This document shows, piece after piece, positions 45,830 through 56,190 of a stretch of 64,000 bases of DNA. The stretch's first letter is position 1; every line of letters begins with the position of its first letter. The DNA is taken from assembly GCA_019915015.1 (NCBI GenBank), contig JAHBBC010000024.1, forward strand, positions 636,994-700,993. Reading direction: 5' to 3'. Position numbers and translations under genes: made by a program. Below the pieces are notes generated by a model that worked only from the letters and a program-made list of their open reading frames with translations, was not told where the DNA came from and did not search any database. The DNA comes from Auriscalpium vulgare. Its lineage: Eukaryota; Basidiomycota; Agaricomycetes; Russulales; Auriscalpiaceae.

Positions 45830-46685
45830 AGCACGCGACGTCGGTCACGCCTCGTGCAGCACCTCGAGCATGATCATGTCGACGTCGTTCAACGCGGTGA
45901 TGAGGACGACAACTCTGTCGGGCAGCGCATGGTGACGCGTCCAGAAAGTCCACAGGGCAGCTTGCTAGCACTGAATGAGACAATGGATTAGTCCAAGAAA
46001 TAAGAAGACAGGTGGACGAGCACTTACCGCGCAGCACGAATGTGCAGCGGGCGCGTCGATCTTGTTCGCAACCGTGTACCTTGGCGGCACCCAGTTGCAG
46101 CGCCTCGGCCAGGGATGAGTGGAGCTTGCAAAGTCGTCTCCGACATTGCTGGCCTGGGGTGATGCAGATGGATAGTAAGGCTTGCGCGGCGTTGCGGCAC
46201 TTGCCATGTGCTTCGAGTGTGCCGCGTGCAGCGTTGTCTTGCGGTAAAGTATTGCAAGAGCTCCGCCCTTTGTTGACCTACTGTAATCTGCGCTAAGAGA
46301 ATAAATTAGAAATCCCAAAGCCCGGCGCCGGAGAAGAAACTCACCTCAGCACGGTCGGCCTCAATAGAGTAATCGAGGCAACCTCCTGGGTGCAGCGCAA
46401 GCAGCGCAGGAGGCAGCATGTCGCAGTGAGTCCTTGCCGATGTATGCCAGTGCGCAAGGGGAGAAGTATTGCAGCGAGGCTGTCCAAGCACACGTCAACG
46501 CGTTCACCGTGAGCGCGGGCAATCACTGCGGCATCTTTGCGATGTGAGACGGCTGCCCGATGTTGCAGCGCCTCTTCGAGGTCTCTGCGGCGCCTACAGA
46601 ATCGTCCTCTCGGACAATCTTGCATGGCGAGCAATCTAGCGGCGCAGCAGAGCGTCGCGAGAGTAGCATATGAGTAGCTATTCAT
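45830..46685 (-). CDS. short hypothetical protein gene
   Basis: A frame from M-N-S-Y-S-Y-A-T-L at 46685 runs through an Arg- and Ala-rich segment (D-L-E-E-A-L-Q-H-R-A-A), continues after an intron at about 46345-46290 with K-G-G-A-L-A-I-L-Y-R, R-K-P-Y-Y-P-S-A-S-P and R-R-C-N-W-V-P-P-R-Y-T, and then becomes unclear. No domain is recognised. It is divergent in style from the GC-rich relics that follow and lies upstream of the dioxygenase-like gene on the same strand. Confidence 0.35.
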
Positions 46686-46949
46686 AGATGCATCTCAGCA
46701 AATGAAGCAAAGCAATTCAACAATTGCAACGTACCTTGCAGATCGCTTAGCCGCCCAAATTATCTTCCTGGGCTGGCGAGAATGCCGGCCAGTGGCGGTT
46801 GATGTCGTTGAGAACGGTCGCATCTAGGGCAGCAAGCGGGATCGTGTTAGTAAAACATAAATACAAAGATTCAGTCAAATACATACGAGATAATCAGACG
46901 GGTGTCAGCGCAATGATGACATACCGTGCATCCTAGTCAGTGCCGATGC

Positions 46950-48722
46950 ACAGACTCCCAGAGTGCCTGAGTGGTGTGCTTGTCGACCTTGCGTGACGAG
47001 TTTCGCGAGCTCCTTGGCAAATTCGGTGTCGGCCTCCTCGGACGGGCCCATATTTTCCTGCTGTTTGACGAGAACAGTGGGCTCGGGTGACCCGCTCCGG
47101 TCGTCAGTCTGCTAAAAGAGTTCTGAGTGAGGTAGCGCAAAGGACAAAAGACAGACTGACGGGACTCTGAGGTTCTGCTGCGACGCCCTCTTCCTCTTCC
47201 TCCTCTTGCTTCCCAGAACGGTCGGCCTCATCTCCGCTATCGTCACCACTGTCTTCTCCGGACAGCACTGCGCCGACCCGTTTGTCGGTTCCCGTTCGAT
47301 CCCCAACAGAGACGGCAACTCACAGCCTGTGGCTTGCGCAGCAGCGGCAAACATTTCGTCAACAGCAGAAGCAGCTTCTTCAAGACTCTTGAACATCAAG
47401 AGCTTCGGTTTGAGTGCCTATATGGTGGGGTGATAATTTAGGGTAACTCAATTGCTATGCATTTTGACTGACCTCCACCGAGTCGACCATATATTCCGCA
47501 TCCATCGGGATCGGCTCCTTGCACAAGATGTAATACTAACAAAGCGGCGCAGTCTGTTTTAGTTCTCTGAGTCTCTTCTGCGGGTAACAAAAACGCACCT
47601 GGAAAAAGGCGAGGAAACTCTCCAGTTTCTTCTTCTGTGAGTCGCGGTCAAAGCACATCCCACACGTGTCGAGCAACACGCACATGAGACACACACAGAA
47701 GAAGTTGTCTGGCATCTTGACTGTGCACGGGTACTGCGGCAGCGGGTGGCCCTTCACTACGACACAAACATAAACGGACCTGGTCAGCTCCCAGGACCAG
47801 CGCAGCCAAAAAGACACTTACAATGGCCAAACGTCACAAGCTACCACAATGTATCAAAGATCAACCCCGAGCTTATCAGGCGGTATATATACAGCTCGCC
47901 CAGATACTTGATCGTTGTGACACGCCGCTGGTTCGCGCTGTATACATTCTGCTCGAGCCCGCGCCGCACGTCCTCGAGCACCTGGTCAACGACCACGATG
48001 GCAAACTCCGGGTGGTACCGCTGCAGGTCGTACGCAAGCATCGCGAGCAGCGACACACTACTGTACCGCAGTTTGTACGGCTTCGCGAAGACCTTGTGCA
48101 GGATGCGCACAGTCACAGCGTCGTCCCAGGAGAGCTTGCGCAGGAGCTTGAGCACCTTGTCTATGGTCTTCTTGGAGAGGGGGTCGTACATAAGATGCCG
48201 GATAAATAGCTCGATTGGCGGCATTCTCTCGATTGGTAGTCGCAGCCGAGAGCGTGCCCGCCTCTGACGCCGCAGGGATCTGCTTCGAGGAGACCGGCGG
48301 TGTGAGGCCCAGAAATGGCTGTGCATAGGACTTCAGGAATGTTGTAAGGAGTGGTAGTGAGGAGAGCGATGGGTCATTCGAGAGCTATCAGAGGACGGCA
48401 TTAGCGCCGTCACACACGGGGACCGAAGGAGACGTCGTACCTAGTCGCATAAAGCCTTCATTATCCATTCCCCGCGGCTCTTGCCTGGACTACTGTGTAT
48501 GACGCCGACCAGCGCAAGCTCCGAGCACACGCGCGGCATCGGGCGCTGACGCGCCACCCGCGCAGCCTCCTCCTTCTCGCGCTGCTCCGGGGCCAGCGCA
48601 GCTAGTGCCGCACGCTGCGGCGGCATCAGCGCAGCACCCAGTGCTGTCAAAAGGGCTGGCGTAAAGGTCTTTGGAAAGCGGCGGTGCAGCGTGGACGCGA
48701 CCTGGGTATATGCACGTAAATT
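46950..48722 (-). pseudogene. UPF2/NMD2 (nonsense-mediated decay) remnant
   Basis: UPF2 bridges UPF1 and UPF3 in nonsense-mediated mRNA decay through three MIF4G domains. Here the minus strand starts inside MIF4G-1 (A-P-E-Q-R-E-K-E-E-A-A-R-V-A-R, G-E-W-I-M-K-A-L) with no N-terminus. It reads TAG at the L of the expected K-D-L, then gives L-S-N-D-P-S-L-S-S-L-P-L-L-T-T-F-L-K-S-Y. It then jumps, in another frame, to the third MIF4G (P-P-I-E-L-F-I-R-H-L, N-Q-R-R-V-T-T-I-K-Y-L-G-E-L-Y, L-L-D-T-C-G-M-C-F-D-R). The tail holds P-K-L-L-M-F-K-S-L-E-E-A and R-K-V-D-K-H-T-T-Q-A-L-W. The second MIF4G and the UPF1-binding C-terminus are missing. The identification is firm; that it is non-functional is inferred. 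Confidence 0.8.
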
Positions 48723-48838
48723 GCAAGGGGCGGATATGAGAGTGTTCCTGCTCGTTCATCGAGACAAAGCACATTGATGTTGGCCCACCCAGATCACGCT
48801 CCTAGACACACACCGCAACATTAACGTCAGGAACGCTC

Positions 48839-51800
48839 CTAACCTTGTAGCACTGCGATGTGACTGACCGTGTTCCTGAGCATGATCCTGTTGCTCCGGC
48901 GGCGGCGGACGAATTTGGTGGCCACTAACACAAGCAGCATCAGCAGCGTCGCAAGCAGCGCACCGAAGAGCACCGTCATTACCGGCGCGCGTCCGCAGTC
49001 TGCGTGCCGAACGGGAGCCTGGGGAACCAGGGGTCTAGGCTCTCAGTCGACTTCGCCCCACACACCTCGAGCCACTGGCGGTTCGAGTTGATGGCCGCAT
49101 TCTGTCGGTCACATGGATGCACATGAGAATCTCGCGCATCCAATCTGTCCGGCCGCCGTGACTCACCTCGATGCGATAGATGAACTCAGTGAGTGGGATG
49201 TCGCCCTTGTGCCCGAATGTGTGGAGCACGTGGAAGCCGTCGGTCGTGCCGTTCTTGAATTTGAAACGCACAAAGTTGCGCTTATCCGGAAGCGAGCCGC
49301 GGCGCAGCTCGATGGCGATGACGGAGACAAGGTTGGCTGCCAGTGCCAGCACGCGGGATGAGCATCACATCACAGGTCGTCGTCAAGGGGCACACGGGAC
49401 TTACGGATGCCCTTGATGGTGGGATCGTCGAGCTCAGCTCCGTCTGGTTAAAGAGTGAGATGAAGGCTTGGTAGGTCGTCGACTCTACAAGGAAACTGCA
49501 GGGGATCGCCGTCAAAGGTGATGCGCTCGAGGGAGTCGACGATGGAGCTGAGAATCGTGCGGCCGGCGACTGTGCCATTGCATGCCGTCAGTATCGCGGA
49601 GCCGGCGCAACGCACGGCGGACGTACTATTCCCGATGCCATTGATGGCAGAGTCGGTGAAGACGCCCTCCTTATGGAAGTTCGCCCAGTGACGGGCCTGC
49701 TCGATAAAGGTCGGGGGCAGGCGGTGTGCGTACGACTTGTTGTGGGTCAGCTGGTGGTTCATAAAGTCGTAGATCTGCAATCAAGTATATATTTAGGCTC
49801 AATCTCCATCGGGCCAAGCCGTACTTACGTTCACCTGATGGCCAAGAGGATGCGTTAGTGGGGATACGCCGTGAGGGTTTATCAAAGCTTACAGCGTTGA
49901 CGAGAGTCGGGGGACGACCAAAGACGAAGTCGTTGGCCTCCTTGAAGAACCGCTCAGACGCTTTTTCAGCGGCCTTGAAGCCATCGGACGAGTAAAACTA
50001 CTCGATGTGTGCCTCGAAGTTCTGCACGCAACGTGAGGACGAGGCGAGCGCCTGGCAAAGTGATGTCCTACCGGGCAATCGGTCCAGCTCTCCAAAGAGC
50101 GGTCGTTGGAAGGCTTGACAGTCTCGGCTATTTCATTGTCAACGACTAGTAGCAAGGTGTGAGGTGTGATGTCACTTACCCGGGAAATATTGGTATCCTC
50201 CCAGAGGCGCGACGACAAGAGTCTCATTCGCAAGCGTGATACTGTTCTTGGTGGAAGGAGGGAACAGGCCCTGGAGCGGGGCAATCGTCGAGTCGAAGAT
50301 CAACACTGGGGAGTAGTTTAGTGCACTATGTCCCTACAGTTGTAACAAGTGGGTGGTGTCATAGGCAGATAGGATAGTGAAGTGCAAGTATAGGGCAGTA
50401 TAGTGCACTCTAGTGCATATATCAGTACTATAGTGTCCTTGGATGCACTATAGTAGTAGCATGACTGTAAGGACCATTGTATTTTTGCACCAATATAATG
50501 GGCTTTGAAAATGTTATAAATAATGGTGTAGATGCACAGGTGGAACTGCTATATAGATGTAATTCAGCAGAATATATCTGGTTAATGGTAGAGAGCTGTA
50601 GGGCAATCACTGTCCAATGGATCCCATGGGTTTATGTACTATAGTGAATCAATAATATATTACAGAAATGCTGGGATATATGCACCTTCTCTCCTTTCAA
50701 ATGAGCTCTATAAATTCGGATAATCTTACAGCATGTGGCTTAGTAGAGTGCATATGTGACCTGAATTTACCAGAATACAGGGGGTCATTTCTGAGGAGTT
50801 GTGCAGTGCACACTGTATCGAATATTCATCTACTATAGTGATATTATACTCTTTAAAGTTTTCTTAAATTTTTATGGGATGACTGGACATTCATAAATCA
50901 TGACAAAAAAGGTGAGCATATGTACTACACATGCCACTGCTGTCTGAATTTATCACAATATTTAAGACTAATGGCAAGCCGCACCAATGCATATATACTT
51001 ATACACTATAGTGTTATTTAGCTTGCTTCTATCCTCAAACTTTTTCAGCACTGAATAGCTCCTCAATACTTGGGGAAACAAATCCCTAGATATTCCAGAG
51101 CACTATTACACCATGCCCCTTCCATCCCTGAAAGTTTTGTGTCCTTGCATGCAATTGGTATATAGTACCATACTTCTGATCCTTTGATACAGCCTAAACG
51201 ATCCATATGTCCCTGTCCCATCTATCCAAGCATATGTGTGAACTGAAATGATTATTTATTTTTCAATGAGCCATGATCCATGAAGCTTACTTGAGCACAA
51301 GCTCATCCTCTGTAAAAGAAATAGCCATTTATATTCATATGCCTGATCACAAACTGGATCACCCTGGGACAAGGATACCTCAGACATTACAGGCTGTATG
51401 AGAGTGGAAGTACAGCACTTTCTGCCAACTCTAGATAGAATTCCCATATTTTGAGCATTGGGTGGGGCATGGTCTGTGAATGCTCTATAATATCTGTGGA
51501 TTATATTGACCAAGTACTGGAGAGCTATTGGACACATCATATGCTTTTGTGGCCAACCAATTAGATCACCACTATAGTGCACAAATCTATATGCCTTGGT
51601 GTGGCTCACCAATGGCTTCAGATATTATGATAAATTCTGACAGCAGTGGCATGTGTAGTACATATGCTCACCTTTTTTGTCATGATTTATGAATGCCCAA
51701 GTAGATGAATATCTGATACAGTGTGGACTGCACAACTCCTCAGAACTGACCCCCTATATTCTTTTAAATTCAGGTCACATATGCACTCTACTAAGCCATA

Positions 51801-52559
51801 TGCTGTAATATTATCCGAATGTATAGAGCTCATTTGAAAGGAGAGAAGGTGCATATATCCGAGCATTTCTGTAATATATTATTGATTCACTATAGTACAT
51901 AAACCCATGAGATCCATTGGCCAGTGATTGCCCTACAGCTCTCTATCGTTAACCAGATATATTCTGCTAAATTACCTCTATATAGCAGTTCCACCTGTGC
52001 ATCTACACCATTATTTATAACATTTTCAAAGCCCATTATATTGGTGCAAAATACAATGGTCCTTACAGTCATGCTACTACTATAGTGTATCCAAGGACAC
52101 TATAATACTAATATATGCACTATACTGCACTATACTGCCCTATACTTGCACTTCACTATCCTGCCTGCCTATAACACCACCCACTTGTTACAACTGTAGG
52201 GACATAGTGAATAAACTAAGCCCCACAGCCCCGAAGATGACCCGGCCCTCCTCGCCGTTTTTGCTGCGCGCGTGCACCTGGTTGAGGTTGACGAGGTCCG
52301 TGCTGACGCCATGGATGAAGTTCGGCGAGGACGGCGTGAAGTACTCCTGGCGCAGGGAGCATCCCAGGAGATGCAATGAACCTGCACACACACCCCGCGT
52401 CAGCCTCGCAGTATCATGGAGAAAGGGCGAACGAACTGCTCCGAGAGGCGTGCCCTCAGTCCGCGAGGCCTTGTACGTCTTCGGGTCCTGGTAGAATTCC
52501 TCACGATCACCGTTACGCGTGGTCACGACAACACCGCGAACAGTGGGATGCGACATGTT
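48839..52559 (-). pseudogene. histidine acid phosphatase, membrane-anchored, disrupted
   Basis: Histidine-phosphatase superfamily gene. Start ATG at 52559: M-S-H-P-T-V-R-G-V-V-V, then T-R-N-G-D-R where the family has R-H-G-x-R, so the catalytic His is Asn. Exons continue with F-T-P-S-S-P-N-F-I-H-G-V and G-R-V-I-F, where a 1.93 kb transposon (50301-52231) splits the V-I-F-D codons. Beyond it come S-T-I-A-P-L-Q-G-L-F-P-P, H-I-E-(TAG)-F-Y-S-S-D-G-F with an in-frame TAG at 50000-49998, I-Y-D-F-M-N-H-Q-L-T-H, L-E-R-I-T-F-D-G-D-P-L and F-K-F-K-N-G-T. The histidine-phosphatase distal region F-G-H-K-G-D-I-P-L-T-E-F is present, although the expected catalytic H-x-D/E spacing is changed. A single transmembrane helix (V-L-F-G-A-L-L-A-T-L-L-M-L-L-V-L-V) precedes a basic tail. 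It would be a secretory-pathway enzyme; this copy cannot make one. Confidence 0.8.
50301..52231. mobile_element. palindromic DNA transposon, copy 1 (in phosphatase gene)
   Basis: Flanked by 7 bp target duplications CGAAGAT (50294-50300 and 52232-52238). The left end is CAACACTGGGGAGTAG; the right end read inward is GGGCTGTGGGGCTTAG. The subterminal block CACTATGTCCCTACAGTTG is shared by both ends. The arms (about 50301-50960 and 51620-52231) are inverted copies, and the right arm has a deletion of roughly 60 bp. The core holds a 118-codon frame on the minus strand (51256-51612). Many CACTATAGTG palindromes are present. There is no transposase, so it is non-autonomous. Confidence 0.92.
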
Positions 52560-52753
52560 GGATAGTTCGAAAAGATGCAAGGAAGAGGGGGGAAGAGGAG
52601 TAGACCGTGCAAGCCTGGGGATGTCGAGAGCCCTACCGACATCTTTTATGCCCTCGCCTGCAATCTTCGGTGTGCGCGGTGTGGTGCAGCCGGCGTGCTG
52701 AAAGCTGCGGGCGTTGGAGGGTCATATCCGGCGTGCGCGCCACGCTTTCACAA

Positions 52754-53590
52754 TCATAGAGGCGCTCCGCCGTCGTACGCCTCCGCCGCGGGTATCGCAA
52801 GCGCACGCCAATCGACGCCCGCCGGCCACCCGAGGGTCCTGCGCAGCACGTCGAACACGTGCGAGCGCACTGCGGCGCCCGCCGGTGTGGCGAGCACCGC
52901 GGCCTTCTGCGCGGGCGTGTACAGCGCGGCCGGCGTTGGGAGGAAGCGCGTGCCGAGCACGCCGCCTGCCGCCCCAAGCGCGAGCACCGCGGCGAGGTGC
53001 GCGCCGCTGGTGAGCCTGCCAGCCGCGAGCACGGGCGGCGCAGCGGAGAGCGGTGCAAGCGCGTGCAGAACCTGCGGGAGGAGGTTGAGCAGCGGGGGCG
53101 CGCTGGCGGCGCCGTGCCCGCCGGCCTCGATGTCTGGCGCATGCGTTAGCTGGGCGTGCGGAGAGAAGGAGCGAGCGAGCGACGCGCCTTGCGCGACGAT
53201 GATGTCCGCCTTCCATGTGCCATGTGCGCGCGGCGTGCAGGGCCTCTGCGGCAGAGTTGACCTGGATGGTGACGAGCGTTGTGCTGTCGTGTGCGCGCAC
53301 GCGCTCGACCCAGCACGTCAGGTCCGCGCCGAACGAGAGCCAGACGCAGCGCAGGCCGTGCGCGAGCGCGGGGTCCGTGTCGAGCTTCGCCGGCGCCGAG
53401 CGGGAGCACACCGGCGGGCTGCGCGAGCACCGTGCGCGCAAGCGTGATCGCGCTCGAACATGTCGGTGCCGCTGTACGCTGATAAGAATGAGTGGGTGCG
53501 TGGTGGGAGGAGCAGATGAGGGTGTGCTCACTGGGGGAGAGGAAGCCGAAGCCGCTTGCGAGGTGCACCTGGCTGGCGAGGATAAACATA
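52754..53590 (-). pseudogene. nitronate monooxygenase (2-nitropropane dioxygenase) fragment
   Basis: FMN enzyme family that oxidises alkyl nitronates. Minus-strand pieces are H-L-A-S-G-F-G-F-L-S-P (N-terminal FMN-loop type sequence), A-H-G-L-R-C-V-W-L-S-F-G-A-D-L, T-L-V-T-I-Q-V-N-S-A-A-E-A-L, then A-D-I-I-V-A-Q-G, E-A-G-G-H-G, and V-L-A-A-G-R-L-T-S-G-A-H followed by G-G-V-L-G-T-R-F-L-P-T. The frame slips by one base between T-W-H-M and A-D-I-I-V near 53218. The first roughly 20 residues, the usual start of the TIM barrel, are missing where the gene abuts the next relic, and the C-terminus ends early at 52754. It is very GC-rich, and I did not resolve the intron between V-A-Q-G and E-A-G-G. 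Confidence 0.75.
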
Positions 53591-54322
53591 GCTTCCTTTG
53601 TTCCGCAGATGCGTCCAGCGGAACACCGCGGGCTTGGGCGGCGCGTGGCCGTCCCCGTTCGTTGGAAGCGTATGCTTCTCGAGCGTAAGCGGCAGGTGCG
53701 TGGCGGACGGCGCAGGCGAGAGCTTGGATACATTCGACGGGGCGGGCGAGTGCGCGTCGCGGGGGAGCAAGTGGAGCGTGCCGACGGTCATCGCGGAGGA
53801 CAGCCGCTCGTGCTGCGGCATGAACAAGCGGAGGCGCGACACGGTCGGGTGGAGGAACGTGCGCGCGAGGCGGGCGGGGCGGCCGTTGGTGGGCAGCGGC
53901 GAGGACATGGCGGGGGGGCTGAACGAGATGGACGGCGGCGCGGACGAGGCCGAGGGCGTGTTGTCCTACAGCACGTCCGCGTGCTGCGCGGCGCCATGAG
54001 CACCATGCAATGTGAGAGACACAGGGGCATACGCACCGGCTGTTCGTTCCCGCCTGTGACAAGAAGCTCTGGCGTCTCGTGCTCGCACAGGAGGGACCGC
54101 TCGACTTTCTCTTCGTCGACCTCATCTGAATCGTCGCCCCTCGTCTTCAGAGTCTCCAGCGAGGCCTGGCTCGTGTGGCGGCTCGTCCTCGTCGTCATCG
54201 AACAGCTCGTCCATGCGGGCAGAGTAGTTGCCGGTGACGTCAACATCCTGGTCATCGTGCTCGTCGCCGAGGTCGGAGAACTCGAGCGACGGGCGGCGCG
54301 TGTGGTCGTCTGGACCGGCCAT
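53591..54322 (-). pseudogene. probable VPS8 N-terminal fragment
   Basis: VPS8 is a CORVET tethering subunit for endosome fusion. From ATG 54322 the minus strand gives an acidic N-terminus (S-L-E-F-S-D-L-G-D-E-H-D-D-Q-D, Y-S-A-R-M-D-E-L-F). A one-base slip occurs near 54150 before D-D-S-D-E-V-D-E-E-K-V-E-R. Later, P-P-K-P-A-V-F-R-W-T-H-L-R-N-K-G-S-Y-V-Y resembles the F-x-W-T-x-L-R entry of the VPS8 propeller. It ends there, where nitronate monooxygenase sequence begins. The family match is from one motif and overall layout, so it is tentative; a different acidic protein is possible. Confidence 0.4.
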
Positions 54323-54427
54323 GCTCTTGCGAGACCATGTGTGCAGTGGACGTGAGCTTCAATGCCCTTGCCGCCGCCGCACCCAAAGCCGAGGGCGTGC
54401 GTCACACGCAGTCACGTCACGCTCCCA

Positions 54428-54835
54428 TGTCCTCTCCTCCGCGCCGTCCATCGTACATCCAGATCTGCCGGCTTTTCCAACGGACGTATGCCGCAGACGC
54501 AAAGGCATCCGCAGCGGCCTCCTCGGGTGCAGGAGCCAAGGATGCAGGAGGTTCGAAAATCACCGCACAGTCTACCACACGACCTGACGCACCGTGTCAA
54601 CGCAGACGCATCGTGTTCACCGAACACTGTTCCGATCGGCACCAATTACCTCAAGAACCAATTACCTCAAGAACCAGCCCACGGCGCTCGCGCTGCCTGA
54701 CAAGGAGTACCCGCCCTGGCTGTGGACGATATCGCAGCCGCAGGAGCTGCCCGATCGACCCACCGCACAGGTCGAGTGTATCCTCCGGTTACCCGGGTAC
54801 TTCAGTGCCGACACGTGCCTGAATTCTAGAGAACT
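54428..54835 (+). pseudogene. mitochondrial ribosomal protein mL54 (MRPL37), frame broken
   Basis: Subunit of the mitochondrial large ribosomal subunit. From about 54428 the plus strand reads M-S-S-P-P-R-R-P-S, a mitochondrial-targeting-like start (R-L-F-Q-R-T-Y-A-A-D-A-K), K-D-A-G-G-S-K, and across an intron S-C-S-P-N-T-V-P-I-G-T-N-Y-L-K-N-Q. Then comes P-T-A-L-A-L-P-D-K-E-Y-P-P-W-L-W-T-I, the mL54 signature. A 16 bp tandem duplication (54641-54656 / 54657-54672) sits inside N-Y-L-K-N-Q and shifts the frame. The usual basic C-terminus is replaced by repeat sequence from about 54770. It is head-to-head with the VPS8-like relic. Confidence 0.75.
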
Positions 54836-54895
54836 ATGACGCACAAAACCGGATCAAAAAACAAAAACCTGTCAGAAGCTACGTCATTGTTCTCT
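54828..54895. repeat. hairpin repeat family, copy 2
   Basis: AGAGAACTATGACGCAC opposed to GCTACGTCATTGTTCTCT around a loop with CCGGATCAAAA. It closes the broken mL54 copy and precedes a minisatellite. Confidence 0.85.
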
Positions 54896-54929
54896 GCAAT
54901 TGAGCACATACCTTTGGTATACCTTCCCG

Positions 54930-56190
54930 AGTGTCGACCGCGGCCGCGTGTGGGTACGTGACGCGTCTGCGTGGGCGTTGTTTTGTGTGCATGGGCGCCA
55001 TGCATGTGCGTCGGCGTCATGCCCGTGCATGAGCGTCGGGTGTTGTGCACGGGCGTGGGGGGCGTGGTGGGCGTCGTTTGCGGGCACGGGTGTGGTTCGC
55101 GGGCGTCGGGCTCGTGCTCGGACATTGTGGGCGGGCGTCGTCGCCCTGGCGTGTGGGCGGGCGCAGTGCGCAGGCATGGGCTTGGTGCACGGGCGTGAGA
55201 GTCGTGCGTGGGCACGGGCGTTGTGGGCGTGCGTGGGCGCAGGTGTCGTGCACAGTTGCGGGCGTCGTGGGCGTGCGCGGGCGCGGGCGTCGCGCACCGC
55301 CGGCGAGGGTTGTGCGTGGGCGCGGACGTTGTGCGTGGGTGCGGGCGTTGTGGGCGTGCGCGGGTGCGGGCGCCGTGCACCGGCAGCAAGGGTTGTGCGT
55401 GGGCGCGGGCGTCGTTGGCGTGCGCGGGCGCCATGCGCGGTGGGTGTGCGTGGTGGGTGTGCGTGGTGGGTGTGCGTGGGCGCGGTGGGCGTGCGCGGGC
55501 GCGGTGCGATGTGGGTGTACGTGGGCACGGTGGGCGTGCGCGGGCGCGGTGGGTGTACGCGGGCGCAGGCGTTGTGCACCGGCAGCGAGAGTTGTGCGTG
55601 GGTGCGGGCGTCGTGTGTGGGCGCGGGCATCGTGCGTGGGCGCGGGCGTCGTACGTGGATGCGGGCGTCGTTGGCGTGCGCGTGCGTCGTGCGCGGGCGC
55701 GGGCGTCGTGGGCGTGCGCGGGCGTCGTGCGCAGGTGCGAGCGTTGTGGGCGTGCGCGGGCGCGGGCATCGTGCGCAGGTGCGAGCGTCGTGGGCATGCG
55801 CGGGCGTCGTGCGCGGTGGGTGTATGTGGGCACGGTGGGTGTGCGCGGGCGCGGGTGGGTGTGCGCGGGCGCAGGCGTCGTGCACCGGCAGTGAGGGTTG
55901 TGCGTGGGCGCGGGCGTCGTGCGCGGGTGCGGGCGTCGTTGGCGTGCGCGGGCGTCGTTGGCGTGCGCGGGCGTTGTGCGCGGGCGCGGGCGTCGTTGGC
56001 GTGCGCGGGCGTCGTGCGCGGGTGCGGGCGTCGTGGGCGGATGTGGGCTTTGTGCATGGTCATGGGTGCTGTGAGGATGGCATGGATGTCATGCGTGGGC
56101 ATGGGCTTCATGCGCGGGCGTGGCGTTGGGGGCAGGTGTGGGCGTCGGGGGCAGGCGTGGGCGTCGGGCACAGGCTTGTGAAGGGAAGAG
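54930..56190 (+). repeat. GC-rich minisatellite, block 1
   Basis: About 1.2 kb of degenerate short units built from GCGGGCGTCGTG, GGGCGTGCGC and GGGCGCGGGC. Long frames open on both strands here only because stop codons are rare in such DNA. Confidence 0.95.

Noticed and set aside
52575..54125. Long plus-strand and minus-strand frames (290-467 codons) over the phosphatase/monooxygenase/VPS8 region
   Set aside because: GC-rich shadow frames; conserved protein blocks lie in other frames on the minus strand.
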